Shown here: one piece after another, positions 7,357 through 15,231 of the stretch
Layout of the letters: the number at the start of each line of letters is the position of its first letter
Position numbering within the stretch: position 1 is the first letter of the stretch
NCBI GenBank assembly: GCA_023663505.1
Contig: JAMPHH010000011.1
Span: 1-64,000 of the forward strand
Direction of reading: 5' to 3'
Length of the DNA: 64,000 nucleotides
Origin: Muribaculum sp.
Lineage (GTDB): Bacteria; Bacillota; Clostridia; Lachnospirales; Lachnospiraceae
Position numbers and translations under genes: made by a program
Notes under the pieces: model-generated
What the model saw: the letters and a program-made list of their open reading frames with translations, nothing else
Databases searched by the model: none
Told to the model about the DNA's origin: nothing

Positions 7357-8019
7357 ATGGATTATAGGTGGATTCCCAACTGGAATGGTATCAACAACGG
7401 CAATTATACGAACAACGGTAACGCCAACAATAATGCGAATGGCGCAAACAGCGGGTGGAACAGCTCTTGGAACGGAGCTTGGAATATGAACAATGGAGGA
7501 ATGGGGGCTATGAGACCTTGTCAAAATTGTCTCTTTGCCATGGTGCGCGGGACGATTGTGGAATTAGTGCCCGGAAGAATGGGAAGCAGCCAGACAAACG
7601 GGTGTATCATTTATGCCACTGTGGAGGACGAAAACGGCAACACAGTGACATTCATGATCACCCCCGCTACCTTTGTGGTGGATTGGGAGACTCTGTCCGT
7701 GGGGGACAGCTGTATGTTCTGGTATCGCATTGACGCGCCGGCGCCCTTGATTTATCCGCCACAGTTCATGGCAGTGGTGGCGGCAAAGGTTAAAAACGGC
7801 AGCATGATCGACGTCAGCTTTTACAATGCCGCCTTGGTCAACGCGGAGCAGACACTGCAGCTCAACATGGACGGGTCGGTCAATCTAAGAACCACGAACA
7901 ACCAGTATTTTCAAGGCAGTCCCGCGAACCACAGTCTGGTGGTCATCTATGAAAGCTCCACCAGAAGTATTCCGGCTCAGACAACGCCAAAGAGAGTTTT
8001 CGTGCTGTGTGAGAGCTAA
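7357..8019 (+). CDS. Protein with an Asn/Gly/Trp-rich N-terminus, function unknown
   Basis: A 220-residue protein. Residues 1-50 are low complexity, dominated by Asn, Gly and Trp, with motifs such as NWNG, GWNSSW and NGAWN. They are followed by MRPCQNC (a CxxC-like pair) and a folded-looking domain (residues ~60-185) with strand patterns: IVELVPGRMG, CIIYATVEDENGNTVTFMI, GDSCMFWYR and FMAVVAAKV. The domain resembles a small beta-barrel, but I do not recognise a family. There is no signal peptide or membrane segment. Asn-rich tails occur in spore coat and surface proteins, so a coat role is possible; nothing in the sequence proves it. Its last 4 bp overlap the convergent dehydrogenase gene. 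Confidence 0.75.
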   Translation: MDYRWIPNWNGINNGNYTNNGNANNNANGANSGWNSSWNGAWNMNNGGMGAMRPCQNCLFAMVRGTIVELVPGRMGSSQTNGCIIYATVEDENGNTVTFMITPATFVVDWETLSVGDSCMFWYRIDAPAPLIYPPQFMAVVAAKVKNGSMIDVSFYNAALVNAEQTLQLNMDGSVNLRTTNNQYFQGSPANHSLVVIYESSTRSIPAQTTPKRVFVLCES

Positions 8020-9077
8020 TCGCTCAGCACTCTTGACAGAATGGAATCCTCCAGAACCAGCCTTTTCGCCGCCTCACGGTATTTTTCTTCATGCAGATAG
8101 GTGTAGCGGTGGGGCTTGATGGAGGGCGCCATATCAATCGCTTGGAGAAAATCGCCGCGCTTCATTTGCAGGGTCTCCACGTAGCTCCAGAAGCCTGTAT
8201 CCGTGAGCACCGTGTTGACGCGGACATGGCGGTGATCCTGCACCTTAGCCATGATATAGGTGGCGATGCCCACTTGTATGCCGTGGAGCTGCGGGGTCTC
8301 AAGCATTTTATCTAACGCGTGGGAGATCAGGTGTTCACTGCCACTGGTGGGAGCGCTGCTTCCCGCGATCTCGTTGGCGATACCGCTCATGGACAGGGAA
8401 TCTAGGAGCTCCTTGAGAAATATTTCGTCCTGAATGCTCTCGTAGGGGGTGCGGACAAAGCTGTTTACGGCTTTTTTGGCGATCATAACGGCGAAGTCAT
8501 TCAGGGTTCCAACCCCATGAGCGGCTTCAAAGCTCCAATCGTAGAGGGAGGTAATCTTGGATACCATATCACCGATACCCGAATAGATAAATTTCACGGG
8601 AGCGGTGCGGATAACCTCCGTGTCAACGATGATGCCATAGGCGAGCTTGGCGGGCACGGAGGCGCGTCTGCCGTCCACCAGAAGCGAGGCGCTTGCACTG
8701 GAGAAGCCGTCGCTTGAGCTCGAGGTGGGGATACTGATAAAGGGAAGACCCTTTAAGAAGGCGGCGTATTTGCCTGCATCGATCACCTTTCCGCCGCCGA
8801 TGGAGACCACCGCCTTGGTCTTGTTGGACATGGAGAAGGCGAGGGAGATAATGTCCTCTATGGCAACCGTGTCAAGCTCCTGATATTCCAAGACATTGAT
8901 TCCGGCGTCCTTAAGGGATTCCATGACCCCCATGCCGAAAAGGTCGATCAGACCGTTTCCAAACCAGATCACGACGTCTGTGAGCCCCTCCTCCGACAGA
9001 CAGGCACCAAGCCCCTGCAGGGCGCCCTTTCCTACCTTTAAAATTACGGGAATTGAGATACTGTCATTCTTTTGCAT
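8016..9077 (-). CDS. sn-glycerol-1-phosphate dehydrogenase-like protein (EgsA/AraM family)
   Basis: A 353-residue member of the iron-containing alcohol dehydrogenase/dehydroquinate synthase fold. The NAD(P)-binding motif AVVSIGGGKVIDAGKYAAF and the substrate segment FISIPTSSSSDGFSSASASL match the G1P dehydrogenase branch. The family's metal ligands appear to be supplied by SGIGDMVSK (Asp), SGSEHLISHALD (His) and LHGIQVGIATYIMA (His). In archaea and in Bacillus AraM the enzyme reduces dihydroxyacetone phosphate to sn-glycerol-1-phosphate; a related 3-dehydroquinate-synthase-like activity cannot be excluded. The start has GGAGG seven bases upstream. An intergenic repeat element (9119-9226) lies just upstream, and gpsA (31088) supplies the ordinary G3P route elsewhere in the window. 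Confidence 0.8.
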   Translation of the reverse strand: MQKNDSISIPVILKVGKGALQGLGACLSEEGLTDVVIWFGNGLIDLFGMGVMESLKDAGINVLEYQELDTVAIEDIISLAFSMSNKTKAVVSIGGGKVIDAGKYAAFLKGLPFISIPTSSSSDGFSSASASLLVDGRRASVPAKLAYGIIVDTEVIRTAPVKFIYSGIGDMVSKITSLYDWSFEAAHGVGTLNDFAVMIAKKAVNSFVRTPYESIQDEIFLKELLDSLSMSGIANEIAGSSAPTSGSEHLISHALDKMLETPQLHGIQVGIATYIMAKVQDHRHVRVNTVLTDTGFWSYVETLQMKRGDFLQAIDMAPSIKPHRYTYLHEEKYREAAKRLVLEDSILSRVLSD

Positions 9078-9118
9078 TTTCTATCCTCCATGTTATGTTT
9101 AAATGTTTATAAGGTTGA

Positions 9119-9226
9119 TTCCCGTGAGCAATGAGCCAAGTCAACGAAGTTGACTTTGTGCCAGTGCTTGCATGAGCGCGAATCCAATAAATTTGGATTT
9201 GCGAATGCCGCGAGGGTCAACAACCC
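9119..9226. repeat. Dispersed palindromic element, copy 1 (related to 58727-58800)
   Basis: It begins TTCCCGTGAGCAATGA, contains a 7-bp hairpin (AGTCAAC / GTTGACT at about 9138-9155), then TTTGTGCCAGTGCTTG, and a second palindrome at 9177-9208 (AATCCAA mirrored by TTGGATT). It closes with GGGTCAACAACC, which can pair with the GGTTGATT start region. A shorter relative with the same opening and the same TGACTTTGTGCCAGTGCTTG core lies before the HAD gene at 58727. This fills most of the 167-bp gap between the two minus-strand genes. Confidence 0.65.
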
Positions 9227-9244
9227 CGCTGCTTTTTATTATGA

Positions 9245-10063
9245 CTATAATCGGATAAACTCGGGAAGGCGCTTTTCAAACACGGTATAGTATTGGAATC
9301 CACATTCCTTTAACACCTCGGCTGCCCTGTCAAAATGTTCTCCCATGTTGGCAGGCGCATGGGCGTCGCTCCCCACGGTGATGATCTCGCCCCCAAGCTC
9401 CCTGTATCTTTTCAGGATACCCATACAGGGGTGGAAGTCCTTCATGCCGCGCTTGATTCCGCCGGTATTGAGCTCCAAGCCCTTCTCCTTCTCCAGAAGG
9501 GTCTCGAGAATGGCGTCCAGAATATCCTTGTATTTCTCATAGCAATAATCCTCGTCCCTTGAAGCGCCGTAGCGCACCACGTAGTCCAGATGCCCGTACA
9601 CGTCATAGTTGGAGAATTTTTTGATGTTTTCAAGCTCTGACTGGAAATATTCCCGGTAAGCCTCCTCGTCGCTCCGCCCCTCAAAGAAGGAGGGGTAATA
9701 GGGGTCGTTGCCGTGACACAGGTGGGAGGAGCCGATAATGAAGTCATATTCGTGAGAGCGGGCAAACACCGCGTTCTCCCGAAAGACCTCCGGCTGCAGC
9801 CCCAGCTCCAAGCCAAACAAAATCTTGATCTGTCCCGCGTACTTTTCCTTGAGCCCTAGAAGCTCGTAGAGATAGGAATCCGCGTTCAACAGGAATAAAT
9901 CCTCCGGTTCATCGGGGGTGACGGGATAATTGAAATCGTTGTGCTCCGTAAAGCATATGGTGGTGAGCCCCAGTTCGATTCCTTTAAGAACCATTTCCTC
10001 CATGGGGGCATCAGAATCCCCGGAATGGTGGGAATGTAGATGGCAGTCAGTTAAAATCGGCAT
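9245..10063 (-). CDS. PHP-family histidinol-phosphatase (HisJ/HisK type)
   Basis: A 272-residue metal-dependent phosphatase. PHP motifs in order are TDCHLHSHHSGD (His ligands near the N-terminus), TICFTEHNDF, GLELGLQPE, DFIIGSSHLCHGND, YDVYGHLDYVVRYG and the C-terminal TVGSDAHAPANMG. These supply the conserved His, Asp and Glu metal ligands. The family usually dephosphorylates L-histidinol phosphate, the eighth step of histidine synthesis; some members act on other phosphoesters. AGGAGG stands eight bases before the ATG at 10063, so I prefer it to the ATG two codons upstream. No other his genes are nearby. Confidence 0.85.
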   Translation of the reverse strand: MPILTDCHLHSHHSGDSDAPMEEMVLKGIELGLTTICFTEHNDFNYPVTPDEPEDLFLLNADSYLYELLGLKEKYAGQIKILFGLELGLQPEVFRENAVFARSHEYDFIIGSSHLCHGNDPYYPSFFEGRSDEEAYREYFQSELENIKKFSNYDVYGHLDYVVRYGASRDEDYCYEKYKDILDAILETLLEKEKGLELNTGGIKRGMKDFHPCMGILKRYRELGGEIITVGSDAHAPANMGEHFDRAAEVLKECGFQYYTVFEKRLPEFIRL

Positions 10064-10229
10064 AATCATGTCCTCCTACTACAATGTATTTATGGTTAAT
10101 ACCCCTTACAGCCGGTAAGGAATTCCACATTATATCTGCAATCAGTTAGAAACTGTCCTGAAATAAACGGCACTTTTTCATTGCGTTGTTCAGACGGTTC
10201 CGGCTAATTAGCGTCCTTTGCAAATTTGC
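10064..10229. other. Intergenic region between the PHP phosphatase and the DUF1624 gene
   Basis: This stretch holds the ribosome binding site and presumably the promoter of the minus-strand PHP gene. I see no reading frame with coding character, and only weak local symmetry (GCAAATTTGC near 10219-10228). Confidence 0.4.
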
Positions 10230-10270
10230 AGGAATCATTTGTAAATGCACTTTATTTACTAATGATTCCT
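10230..10270. terminator. Strong hairpin directly after the DUF1624 gene
   Basis: AGGAATCATT-GTAAAT arms at 10230-10246 and 10254-10270 are complementary over 17 positions with a single mismatch, around a 7-base loop. The element starts at the stop codon of the minus-strand gene. There is no long T tract, so it may be a transcript-stabilising stem-loop or a member of the local palindrome families rather than a classical intrinsic terminator. Confidence 0.5.
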
Positions 10271-11127
10271 TAGCCTGCCCTTATATAGACAATCGCCATG
10301 GTGACGCCATACAGCACGGGCTGATGCAGCATATAAATGAGCAGCGAGTGGCGTCCGATAAAGGACAGCGGGGGCAGGTGGTTTTGACACAGGACGGAAG
10401 CTCCCGAGCCGCCCTCGCGTGTGCGTTGCTCAGAAGCGCATGTTTTATGCATATATATTTTATGTACAAAATACCCCGTGATAAACAGGAAAAACCACGG
10501 AATCAGCGGAAAATAGTCTGTGGAGTAAAAATCCTTCATCGGGAAGCCAAGGTAAGTGGACAACCAACTGCAATACAGCCATTCGGGAAGCCTTGTCCCG
10601 CTGTGGAGAAAGGAATCGCCGCTCCAAAGCCCGACAAAGCTGCCAAGCCTTCCGCTCGCGACAGGCAGAGTCAGCAGGAACAAGAATCCCGACAACACGG
10701 TCAGGAATACAATCGCCGTCCTTTTTTGGACTATTATAAAAGCCCTGTCCAAGGGAATCATAAGCAGCATGGAGGAGCCGATAAGCGTCAGCACCCCAAA
10801 GACCACCCTGTCCTCAGGCAGCAGAAGAAGCGTTACGATCGTCACCAGACCGCCCGCCAGATAGACGGTGAGCCCGCGCTTTAGATGACGGTGTCCCAGT
10901 GACCAACAGAATCCCGACAGAAAAATAAAAGTCCAACAGATGCTTTGCTGCCAAATATGAGCGCCGCGTCCGTGATACCAAGGGATATCTATCCCCGCAA
11001 TATAGACCAGATCCCACAGAAAATGGTAGAGCATCATGCTGATCAGGGTGATGCCCCGTATCTCGTCCAAAAGCGCAAGCCGCTTGGGACGCACCTGTGT
11101 GGAGTGAATATTTTCGACCGAATTCAT
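10270..11127 (-). CDS. DUF1624/HGSNAT-like membrane acyltransferase
   Basis: About 285 residues with some eight hydrophobic segments. The N-terminal RLALLDEIRGITLISMMLYHFLWDL is the signature of the heparan-alpha-glucosaminide N-acetyltransferase catalytic-like domain (DUF1624), with the conserved D-x-x-R-G and a His in the first helix. The C-terminus has SFIGRHSLLIYMLHQPVLY, the closing motif of this family and of acyltransferase 3 relatives. Such proteins move acyl groups across the membrane to a periplasmic or cell-wall sugar; the acceptor is unknown here. I chose the ATG at 11127, which has GGGG nine bases upstream; an in-frame extension to 11181 reads into the promoter region and looks non-coding. 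Confidence 0.85.
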   Translation of the reverse strand: MNSVENIHSTQVRPKRLALLDEIRGITLISMMLYHFLWDLVYIAGIDIPWYHGRGAHIWQQSICWTFIFLSGFCWSLGHRHLKRGLTVYLAGGLVTIVTLLLLPEDRVVFGVLTLIGSSMLLMIPLDRAFIIVQKRTAIVFLTVLSGFLFLLTLPVASGRLGSFVGLWSGDSFLHSGTRLPEWLYCSWLSTYLGFPMKDFYSTDYFPLIPWFFLFITGYFVHKIYMHKTCASEQRTREGGSGASVLCQNHLPPLSFIGRHSLLIYMLHQPVLYGVTMAIVYIRAG

Positions 11128-11503
11128 TATAATAATCCCCATGCATATCACGGACTTTGTCGGTGATATTGCCCAAATCAATAGTGAAAAATCCTTGGCT
11201 TTTCACATGAGCGCCTGTCATCGTATAGAGTATAGCAAATTTTCCGCCAAAAGGCATCAATATTTTGGAAAAATTATGTCTAATTATAAACATTATGTAA
11301 ATTTTTCCTGATTTGGAAAATATTTTTTATTTTCATCTTGAATTATGAGGGGGAATCAGTTAAAATATATCCGTGACAAAATTTTGACAATCGGACAAGC
11401 TAAGGTTAGTCTGTTTGCTGCCGTGAGTCAGAACAATAGGAGATGCGCCTTGCGGGTTTTCTATTGAATGAATATAAAATAATAATTTCAGGAGGGAACT
11501 AAA
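11128..11503. other. Divergent intergenic region before gapA
   Basis: This 376-bp A+T-rich gap separates the DUF1624 gene from gapA. It holds the gapA promoter (next entry) and an approximately 130-base gapA leader, in which CAATAG (about 11434) can pair with CTATTG (about 11461). No gene is seen in it. Confidence 0.5.
11338..11366 (+). promoter_or_regulatory. gapA promoter
   Basis: TTGAAT (11338-11343), a 17-bp spacer and TAAAAT (11361-11366) form a good sigma-A promoter about 140 bp before the gapA ATG. A second, weaker candidate begins with TTGACA at 11384. Confidence 0.6.
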
Positions 11504-12517
11504 ATGTCAGTAAGAGTAGCAATTAATGGTTTTGGCCGTATTGGTCGTCTTGCATTCAGACAGATGTTTGATGCCGAGGGTTATGAGGTAGTAGCTATCA
11601 ACGATTTGACCAGCCCTGATATGCTGGCACATCTGTTGAAGTACGATACCGCACAGGGCAGATACAAATATGCCGACAAGGTTGAGGCAGGCGAGGATTC
11701 CATTACCGTAAACGGCAAGAAGATCACCATTTACAAAGAGGCAGATGCTTCTAAGCTTCCTTGGGGAGAGCTGAAGGTTGATGTTGTTTTGGAGTGTACC
11801 GGTTTCTACACCTCCAAGGATAAGTCCATGGCTCACATCAATGCAGGCGCCCGCAAGGTTGTAATTTCTGCTCCCGCAGGTAATGACCTTCCCACTATCG
11901 TATACAATGTAAACCACAATACCTTGAAGCCTTCAGATACCGTTATTTCTGCAGCTTCCTGCACCACCAACTGCCTTGCTCCCATGGCTAAGGCTTTGAA
12001 TGATCTGGCTCCTATCCAGTCCGGTATCATGACAACGGTTCATGCTTACACCGGTGACCAGATGATTCTGGACGGTCCTCAGAGAAAGGGTGATAAGAGA
12101 AGAAGCCGTGCAGGTGCACAGAATATCGTTCCCAACTCTACCGGAGCTGCGAAGGCAATCGGTTTGGTTATCCCTGAGTTGAACGGCAAGCTCATCGGTT
12201 CTGCTCAGCGTGTTCCTACCCCTACCGGTTCTACCACGATCTTGGTAGCCGTTGTAAAGGGCAAGGTGACCAAGGAGCAGATCAATGACGCTATGAAGGC
12301 TGCTGCAAACGAGTCTTACGGATACAACACGGACGAGATCGTATCCTCCGACGTGATCGGTATGACCTACGGCTCCCTGTTTGATTCCACCCAGACCATG
12401 GTTGCTCCCATGGAGGACGGCAACACTCAGGTACAGGTTGTTTCATGGTATGACAACGAGAACAGCTATACCTCTCAGATGGTTCGTACCATTAAGTATT
12501 TCAGTGAGTTGGGCTAA
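11504..12517 (+). CDS. gapA: Glyceraldehyde-3-phosphate dehydrogenase, type I
   Basis: This 337-residue NAD-dependent glycolytic enzyme oxidises glyceraldehyde-3-phosphate to 1,3-bisphosphoglycerate. The Rossmann motif INGFGRIGRLAFRQ is at residues 8-21, the catalytic Cys153 lies in SAASCTTNCLAPM, the following TTVHAYTGDQ carries the catalytic His, and the C-terminal WYDNENSYTSQMVRT is complete. Length and motifs are standard. The start follows AGGAGGGAACTAAA. It heads the glycolytic block with pgk and tpiA but has its own promoter and terminator. Codon choice is biased towards frequent codons, as expected of a highly expressed gene. Confidence 0.98.
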   Translation: MSVRVAINGFGRIGRLAFRQMFDAEGYEVVAINDLTSPDMLAHLLKYDTAQGRYKYADKVEAGEDSITVNGKKITIYKEADASKLPWGELKVDVVLECTGFYTSKDKSMAHINAGARKVVISAPAGNDLPTIVYNVNHNTLKPSDTVISAASCTTNCLAPMAKALNDLAPIQSGIMTTVHAYTGDQMILDGPQRKGDKRRSRAGAQNIVPNSTGAAKAIGLVIPELNGKLIGSAQRVPTPTGSTTILVAVVKGKVTKEQINDAMKAAANESYGYNTDEIVSSDVIGMTYGSLFDSTQTMVAPMEDGNTQVQVVSWYDNENSYTSQMVRTIKYFSELG

Positions 12518-12563
12518 TAGGCATGACGGCATAGCTGCTGCGATGCAGACGCCTGTTTAGATG

Positions 12564-12627
12564 TGACCGGACAAGTCGGTCATGCAGCAAGGACTTTGGG
12601 GGTCCGGTCTTGGGACCGGACCCTTTT
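12564..12627 (+). terminator. gapA terminator, preceded by a second hairpin
   Basis: GGGTCCGGTC (12600-12609) pairs perfectly with GACCGGACCC (12614-12623) around TTGG and is followed by TTTT, a textbook intrinsic terminator. A smaller hairpin (TGACCG/CGGTCA, about 12564-12583) precedes it. Confidence 0.85.
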
Positions 12628-12678
12628 CGTATGTGAATTGTAAAATAAATGTCATAAAATAAATGGAGGTTTATAAAA

Positions 12679-13902
12679 ATGGGTTTGAACAAAAAATCTG
12701 TGGACGATATTAACGCAAAGGGAAAGCGCGTTTTGGTGCGCTGTGACTTCAATGTTCCTTTGAAGAACGGCGAGATTACCGACGAGACCCGTATCGTGGC
12801 AGCGCTGCCTACGATTCAAAAGCTGATCAATGACGGCGGCAAGGTGATCCTTTGCTCCCATTTGGGCAAGGTAAAGGAAGGTCCCAATGAGAAGGAGTCC
12901 CTTGCACCTGTTGCAAAGAGACTTTCCGAGAAGCTTGGCAAGGAGGTTGTGTTTGTATCCGATTACAGTGTGACCGGAGAGGCTGCAACCAAGGCTGTGG
13001 AGGCTATGAAGGAGGGAGACGTTGTCCTGCTCCAGAATACCCGTTTCCGCGGCGCCGAGGAGACCAAGAACGGCGAGGCATTCTCCAAGGAGCTGGCTGA
13101 TCTGGCTGATCTGTATGTGTGTGACGCCTTCGGCTCCTCCCACAGGGCGCACGCCTCCGTTGAGGGCGTGACCAAGTGCATCACCGCAAAGGGAGGCGAG
13201 AATGTGGTCGGCTATCTGATGCAGAAGGAGATCAATTTCCTTGGCAATGCGGTTGAGAACCCCGTTCGTCCCTTCGTGGCGATTCTGGGCGGCGCAAAGG
13301 TTGCCGACAAGCTGAACGTAATCTCTAATCTGTTGGAGAAGTGTGACACTCTGATCATCGGCGGCGGTATGGCATATACCTTCTTGAAGGCACAGGGCAT
13401 GGAGGTCGGCAACTCTCTGGTGGACGACGAGAAGATTGATTATTGTAAGGAAATGATGGCGAAGGCGGAGAAGCTGGGCAAGAAGCTTCTGCTTCCTATC
13501 GATACCACGATCGCAAAGGCATTCCCCAACCCGATTGACGCGCCTGTGGAGGTCTCTGCCGTGGATTCCGACAAGATTCCTTCCGATATGGAGGGGCTGG
13601 ATATCGGACCCAAGACTCAGGCTATGTTTGCCGACGCGGTAAAGAATGCCAAGACGGTTGTGTGGAACGGACCTATGGGCGTGTTCGAGAACCCGACGCT
13701 GGCCGCAGGTACGATCGCAGTTGCAAAGGCGTTGGCGGAGACGGACGCTACCACGATCATCGGCGGAGGTGATTCCGCGGCGGCTGTCAACCAGCTCGGA
13801 TTTGGCGACAAGATGAGCCATATCTCCACCGGCGGAGGAGCTTCTCTGGAATTCCTTGAGGGCAAGGTACTTCCCGGCGTCGCTGCTGCAGACGACAAAT
13901 GA
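12679..13902 (+). CDS. pgk: Phosphoglycerate kinase
   Basis: A 407-residue glycolytic kinase that transfers phosphate from 1,3-bisphosphoglycerate to ADP. The N-terminal domain opens with KRVLVRCDFNVPLKNGEITDETRIVAALPTI and continues with LCSHLGK, LLQNTRF and CDAFGSSHRAHAS. The C-terminal nucleotide domain has AILGGAKVADKL, GGGMAYTFLKAQG, WNGPMGVFENP and GGGDSAAAVNQLG. The length is normal for the family. It has a GGAGG site eleven bases before the ATG, follows the gapA terminator, and its stop overlaps the start of a small membrane gene by four bases (ATGA), implying translational coupling. Confidence 0.98.
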   Translation: MGLNKKSVDDINAKGKRVLVRCDFNVPLKNGEITDETRIVAALPTIQKLINDGGKVILCSHLGKVKEGPNEKESLAPVAKRLSEKLGKEVVFVSDYSVTGEAATKAVEAMKEGDVVLLQNTRFRGAEETKNGEAFSKELADLADLYVCDAFGSSHRAHASVEGVTKCITAKGGENVVGYLMQKEINFLGNAVENPVRPFVAILGGAKVADKLNVISNLLEKCDTLIIGGGMAYTFLKAQGMEVGNSLVDDEKIDYCKEMMAKAEKLGKKLLLPIDTTIAKAFPNPIDAPVEVSAVDSDKIPSDMEGLDIGPKTQAMFADAVKNAKTVVWNGPMGVFENPTLAAGTIAVAKALAETDATTIIGGGDSAAAVNQLGFGDKMSHISTGGGASLEFLEGKVLPGVAAADDK

Positions 13903-14303
13903 TGCGGCTCGCGGGATTTGGTTTGTGTCTTTTGTGGGCTGTTTACATGCTGTATTTTGTCCTTGCTTGGCGGGCGGTAAATGCGTTGGAGGAATCCGGT
14001 GCAAAGACCTTTACCGTTGGCGGGCTGGTGGCAGTGGCAGAGGGTGAAGTGGTGCGCGCCGAGGCAGGGCGCACAATCATACGATACTATCATGAATGGG
14101 ACGGAACGGAGTATCGTAGTGTTAAGAACCATATAAGTACGGGCTATCCTGAGAACGCGAAGCTGCCTGTCCTCTACACCGTGGGCATGGGAGCGGGAAG
14201 CTGTCTGGCTGTCGGACTTTACAGGCAGCCCGTGCAGATTTTGGGCGCGGCGGGGGCGGTTTTGCTCCTGTCGGGACTCATGAGCTTCTATCGATACTCA
14301 TGA
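13899..14303 (+). CDS. Small two-helix membrane protein between pgk and tpiA, function unknown
   Basis: A 134-residue protein that starts within the pgk stop (ATGATG overlap). The N-terminal helix is LAGFGLCLLWAVYMLYFVLAW (residues ~4-24). A roughly 70-residue soluble part with alternating strand patterns (FTVGGLVAVAEGEVVR, RTIIRYYHEWDGTEYRS, AKLPVLYTVG) follows, and a C-terminal hydrophobic segment AAGAVLLLSGLMSFY closes it. This resembles DUF3592-like proteins in layout, but I cannot assign a family. The last codons fall in a 20-bp tandem duplication whose second copy contributes the stop codon, so the natural C-terminus may have been altered recently. Confidence 0.65.
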   Translation: MMRLAGFGLCLLWAVYMLYFVLAWRAVNALEESGAKTFTVGGLVAVAEGEVVRAEAGRTIIRYYHEWDGTEYRSVKNHISTGYPENAKLPVLYTVGMGAGSCLAVGLYRQPVQILGAAGAVLLLSGLMSFYRYS

Positions 14304-14315
14304 GCTTCTATCGAT
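14276..14315 (+). repeat. 20-bp tandem duplication at the end of the small membrane gene
   Basis: ACTCATGAGCTTCTATCGAT occurs twice back to back (14276-14295 and 14296-14315) and is followed by a partial third start (GCTCATT). The stop codon TGA of the upstream gene lies at 14301-14303 inside the second copy. With one copy removed the frame would not stop there. Confidence 0.9.
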
Positions 14316-14351
14316 GCTCATTAAATTTTGGAAAGAAGGGAATAGAGAAAG

Positions 14352-15101
14352 ATGGCAAGAAAGAAAATTGTAGCCGGCAACTGGAAAATGAATATGACTC
14401 CCAGTGAAGCCGTAAAGCTGTGTGCAGAGCTGAAGGATCTTGTAAAAAATGATGATGTGGATGTGGTTTATTGTGTGCCCGCCATTGATATCGTGCCTGT
14501 TGTGGAGGCAGTGAAGGGCACCAACGTAGAGGTCGGCGCGGAGAATATGTATTTTGAGGAAAAGGGCGCTTACACGGGCGAGATTTCTGCGTCCATGCTG
14601 AAGGATGCAGGCGTAAAATATGTGATCATCGGGCATTCCGAGAGACGCGACTACTTCAAGGAGGACGACGCGCTTCTGAACAAGAAGGTGAAGAAGGCGA
14701 TTGAGGCGGGGCTGATTCCCATTCTCTGCTGCGGCGAGACCTTGGAACAGAGGGAGATGGGCGTTACCATGGACTGGATTCGTCTCCAGATCAAGTCCGA
14801 TCTGGTGGATGTGACCGCAGATCAGGTAAAGAAGCTTGTGATCGCATATGAGCCTATCTGGGCGATTGGCACCGGCAAGACGGCTACCACCGAGCAGGCG
14901 CAGGAGGTATGTAAGGGCATCCGTGACTGCATTGCCGAGATGTACGATCAGGCTACCGCGGAGGCGGTGCGCATTCAATACGGCGGTTCCGTGAACGCGG
15001 GAAACGCGGCAGAGCTGTTTGCACAGCCCGATATCGACGGCGGACTGGTGGGCGGCGCTTCCCTGAAGGCTGACTTTGGGAAGATCGTCTGTTATAAATA
15101 A
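14352..15101 (+). CDS. tpiA: Triosephosphate isomerase
   Basis: A 249-residue TIM-barrel enzyme interconverting dihydroxyacetone phosphate and glyceraldehyde-3-phosphate. It has the N-terminal KIVAGNWKMNMT (substrate Asn and Lys), catalytic His in VIIGHSERRDYF, catalytic Glu in VIAYEPIWAIGTGKTAT, and the phosphate-binding IQYGGSVNAGN and VGGASLK loops. It is complete and of standard length. It follows pgk in the conserved glycolytic order with one small membrane gene between them. Confidence 0.98.
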   Translation: MARKKIVAGNWKMNMTPSEAVKLCAELKDLVKNDDVDVVYCVPAIDIVPVVEAVKGTNVEVGAENMYFEEKGAYTGEISASMLKDAGVKYVIIGHSERRDYFKEDDALLNKKVKKAIEAGLIPILCCGETLEQREMGVTMDWIRLQIKSDLVDVTADQVKKLVIAYEPIWAIGTGKTATTEQAQEVCKGIRDCIAEMYDQATAEAVRIQYGGSVNAGNAAELFAQPDIDGGLVGGASLKADFGKIVCYK

Positions 15102-15125
15102 TGAGGCTCGCCCGTAAAATAATCC

Positions 15126-15154
15126 TTGCATTTCATGTCTCCCTGTGCTACAAT
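15126..15154 (+). promoter_or_regulatory. rplS promoter
   Basis: TTGCAT (15126-15131), a 17-bp spacer and TACAAT (15149-15154) precede rplS by about 78 bp. The intervening leader could carry autoregulatory structure, but I see no known L19 leader motif. Confidence 0.6.
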
Positions 15155-15231
15155 ACTATTTGTTGTGAAAACGAGATGGTCCTCTGTTACGGAATGTATT
15201 AAGAACATCCATTTTATGAAGGAGGCTCAAT

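Noticed and set aside
10186..10884. A 232-codon plus-strand frame over the DUF1624 gene
   Set aside because: Shadow of the minus-strand membrane protein, whose hydrophobic pattern and motifs are clear.
12652..14004. A 450-codon open frame on the minus strand across pgk
   Set aside because: It is the antisense shadow of the well-supported pgk gene; its translation has no family features and composition follows the codon pattern of pgk.
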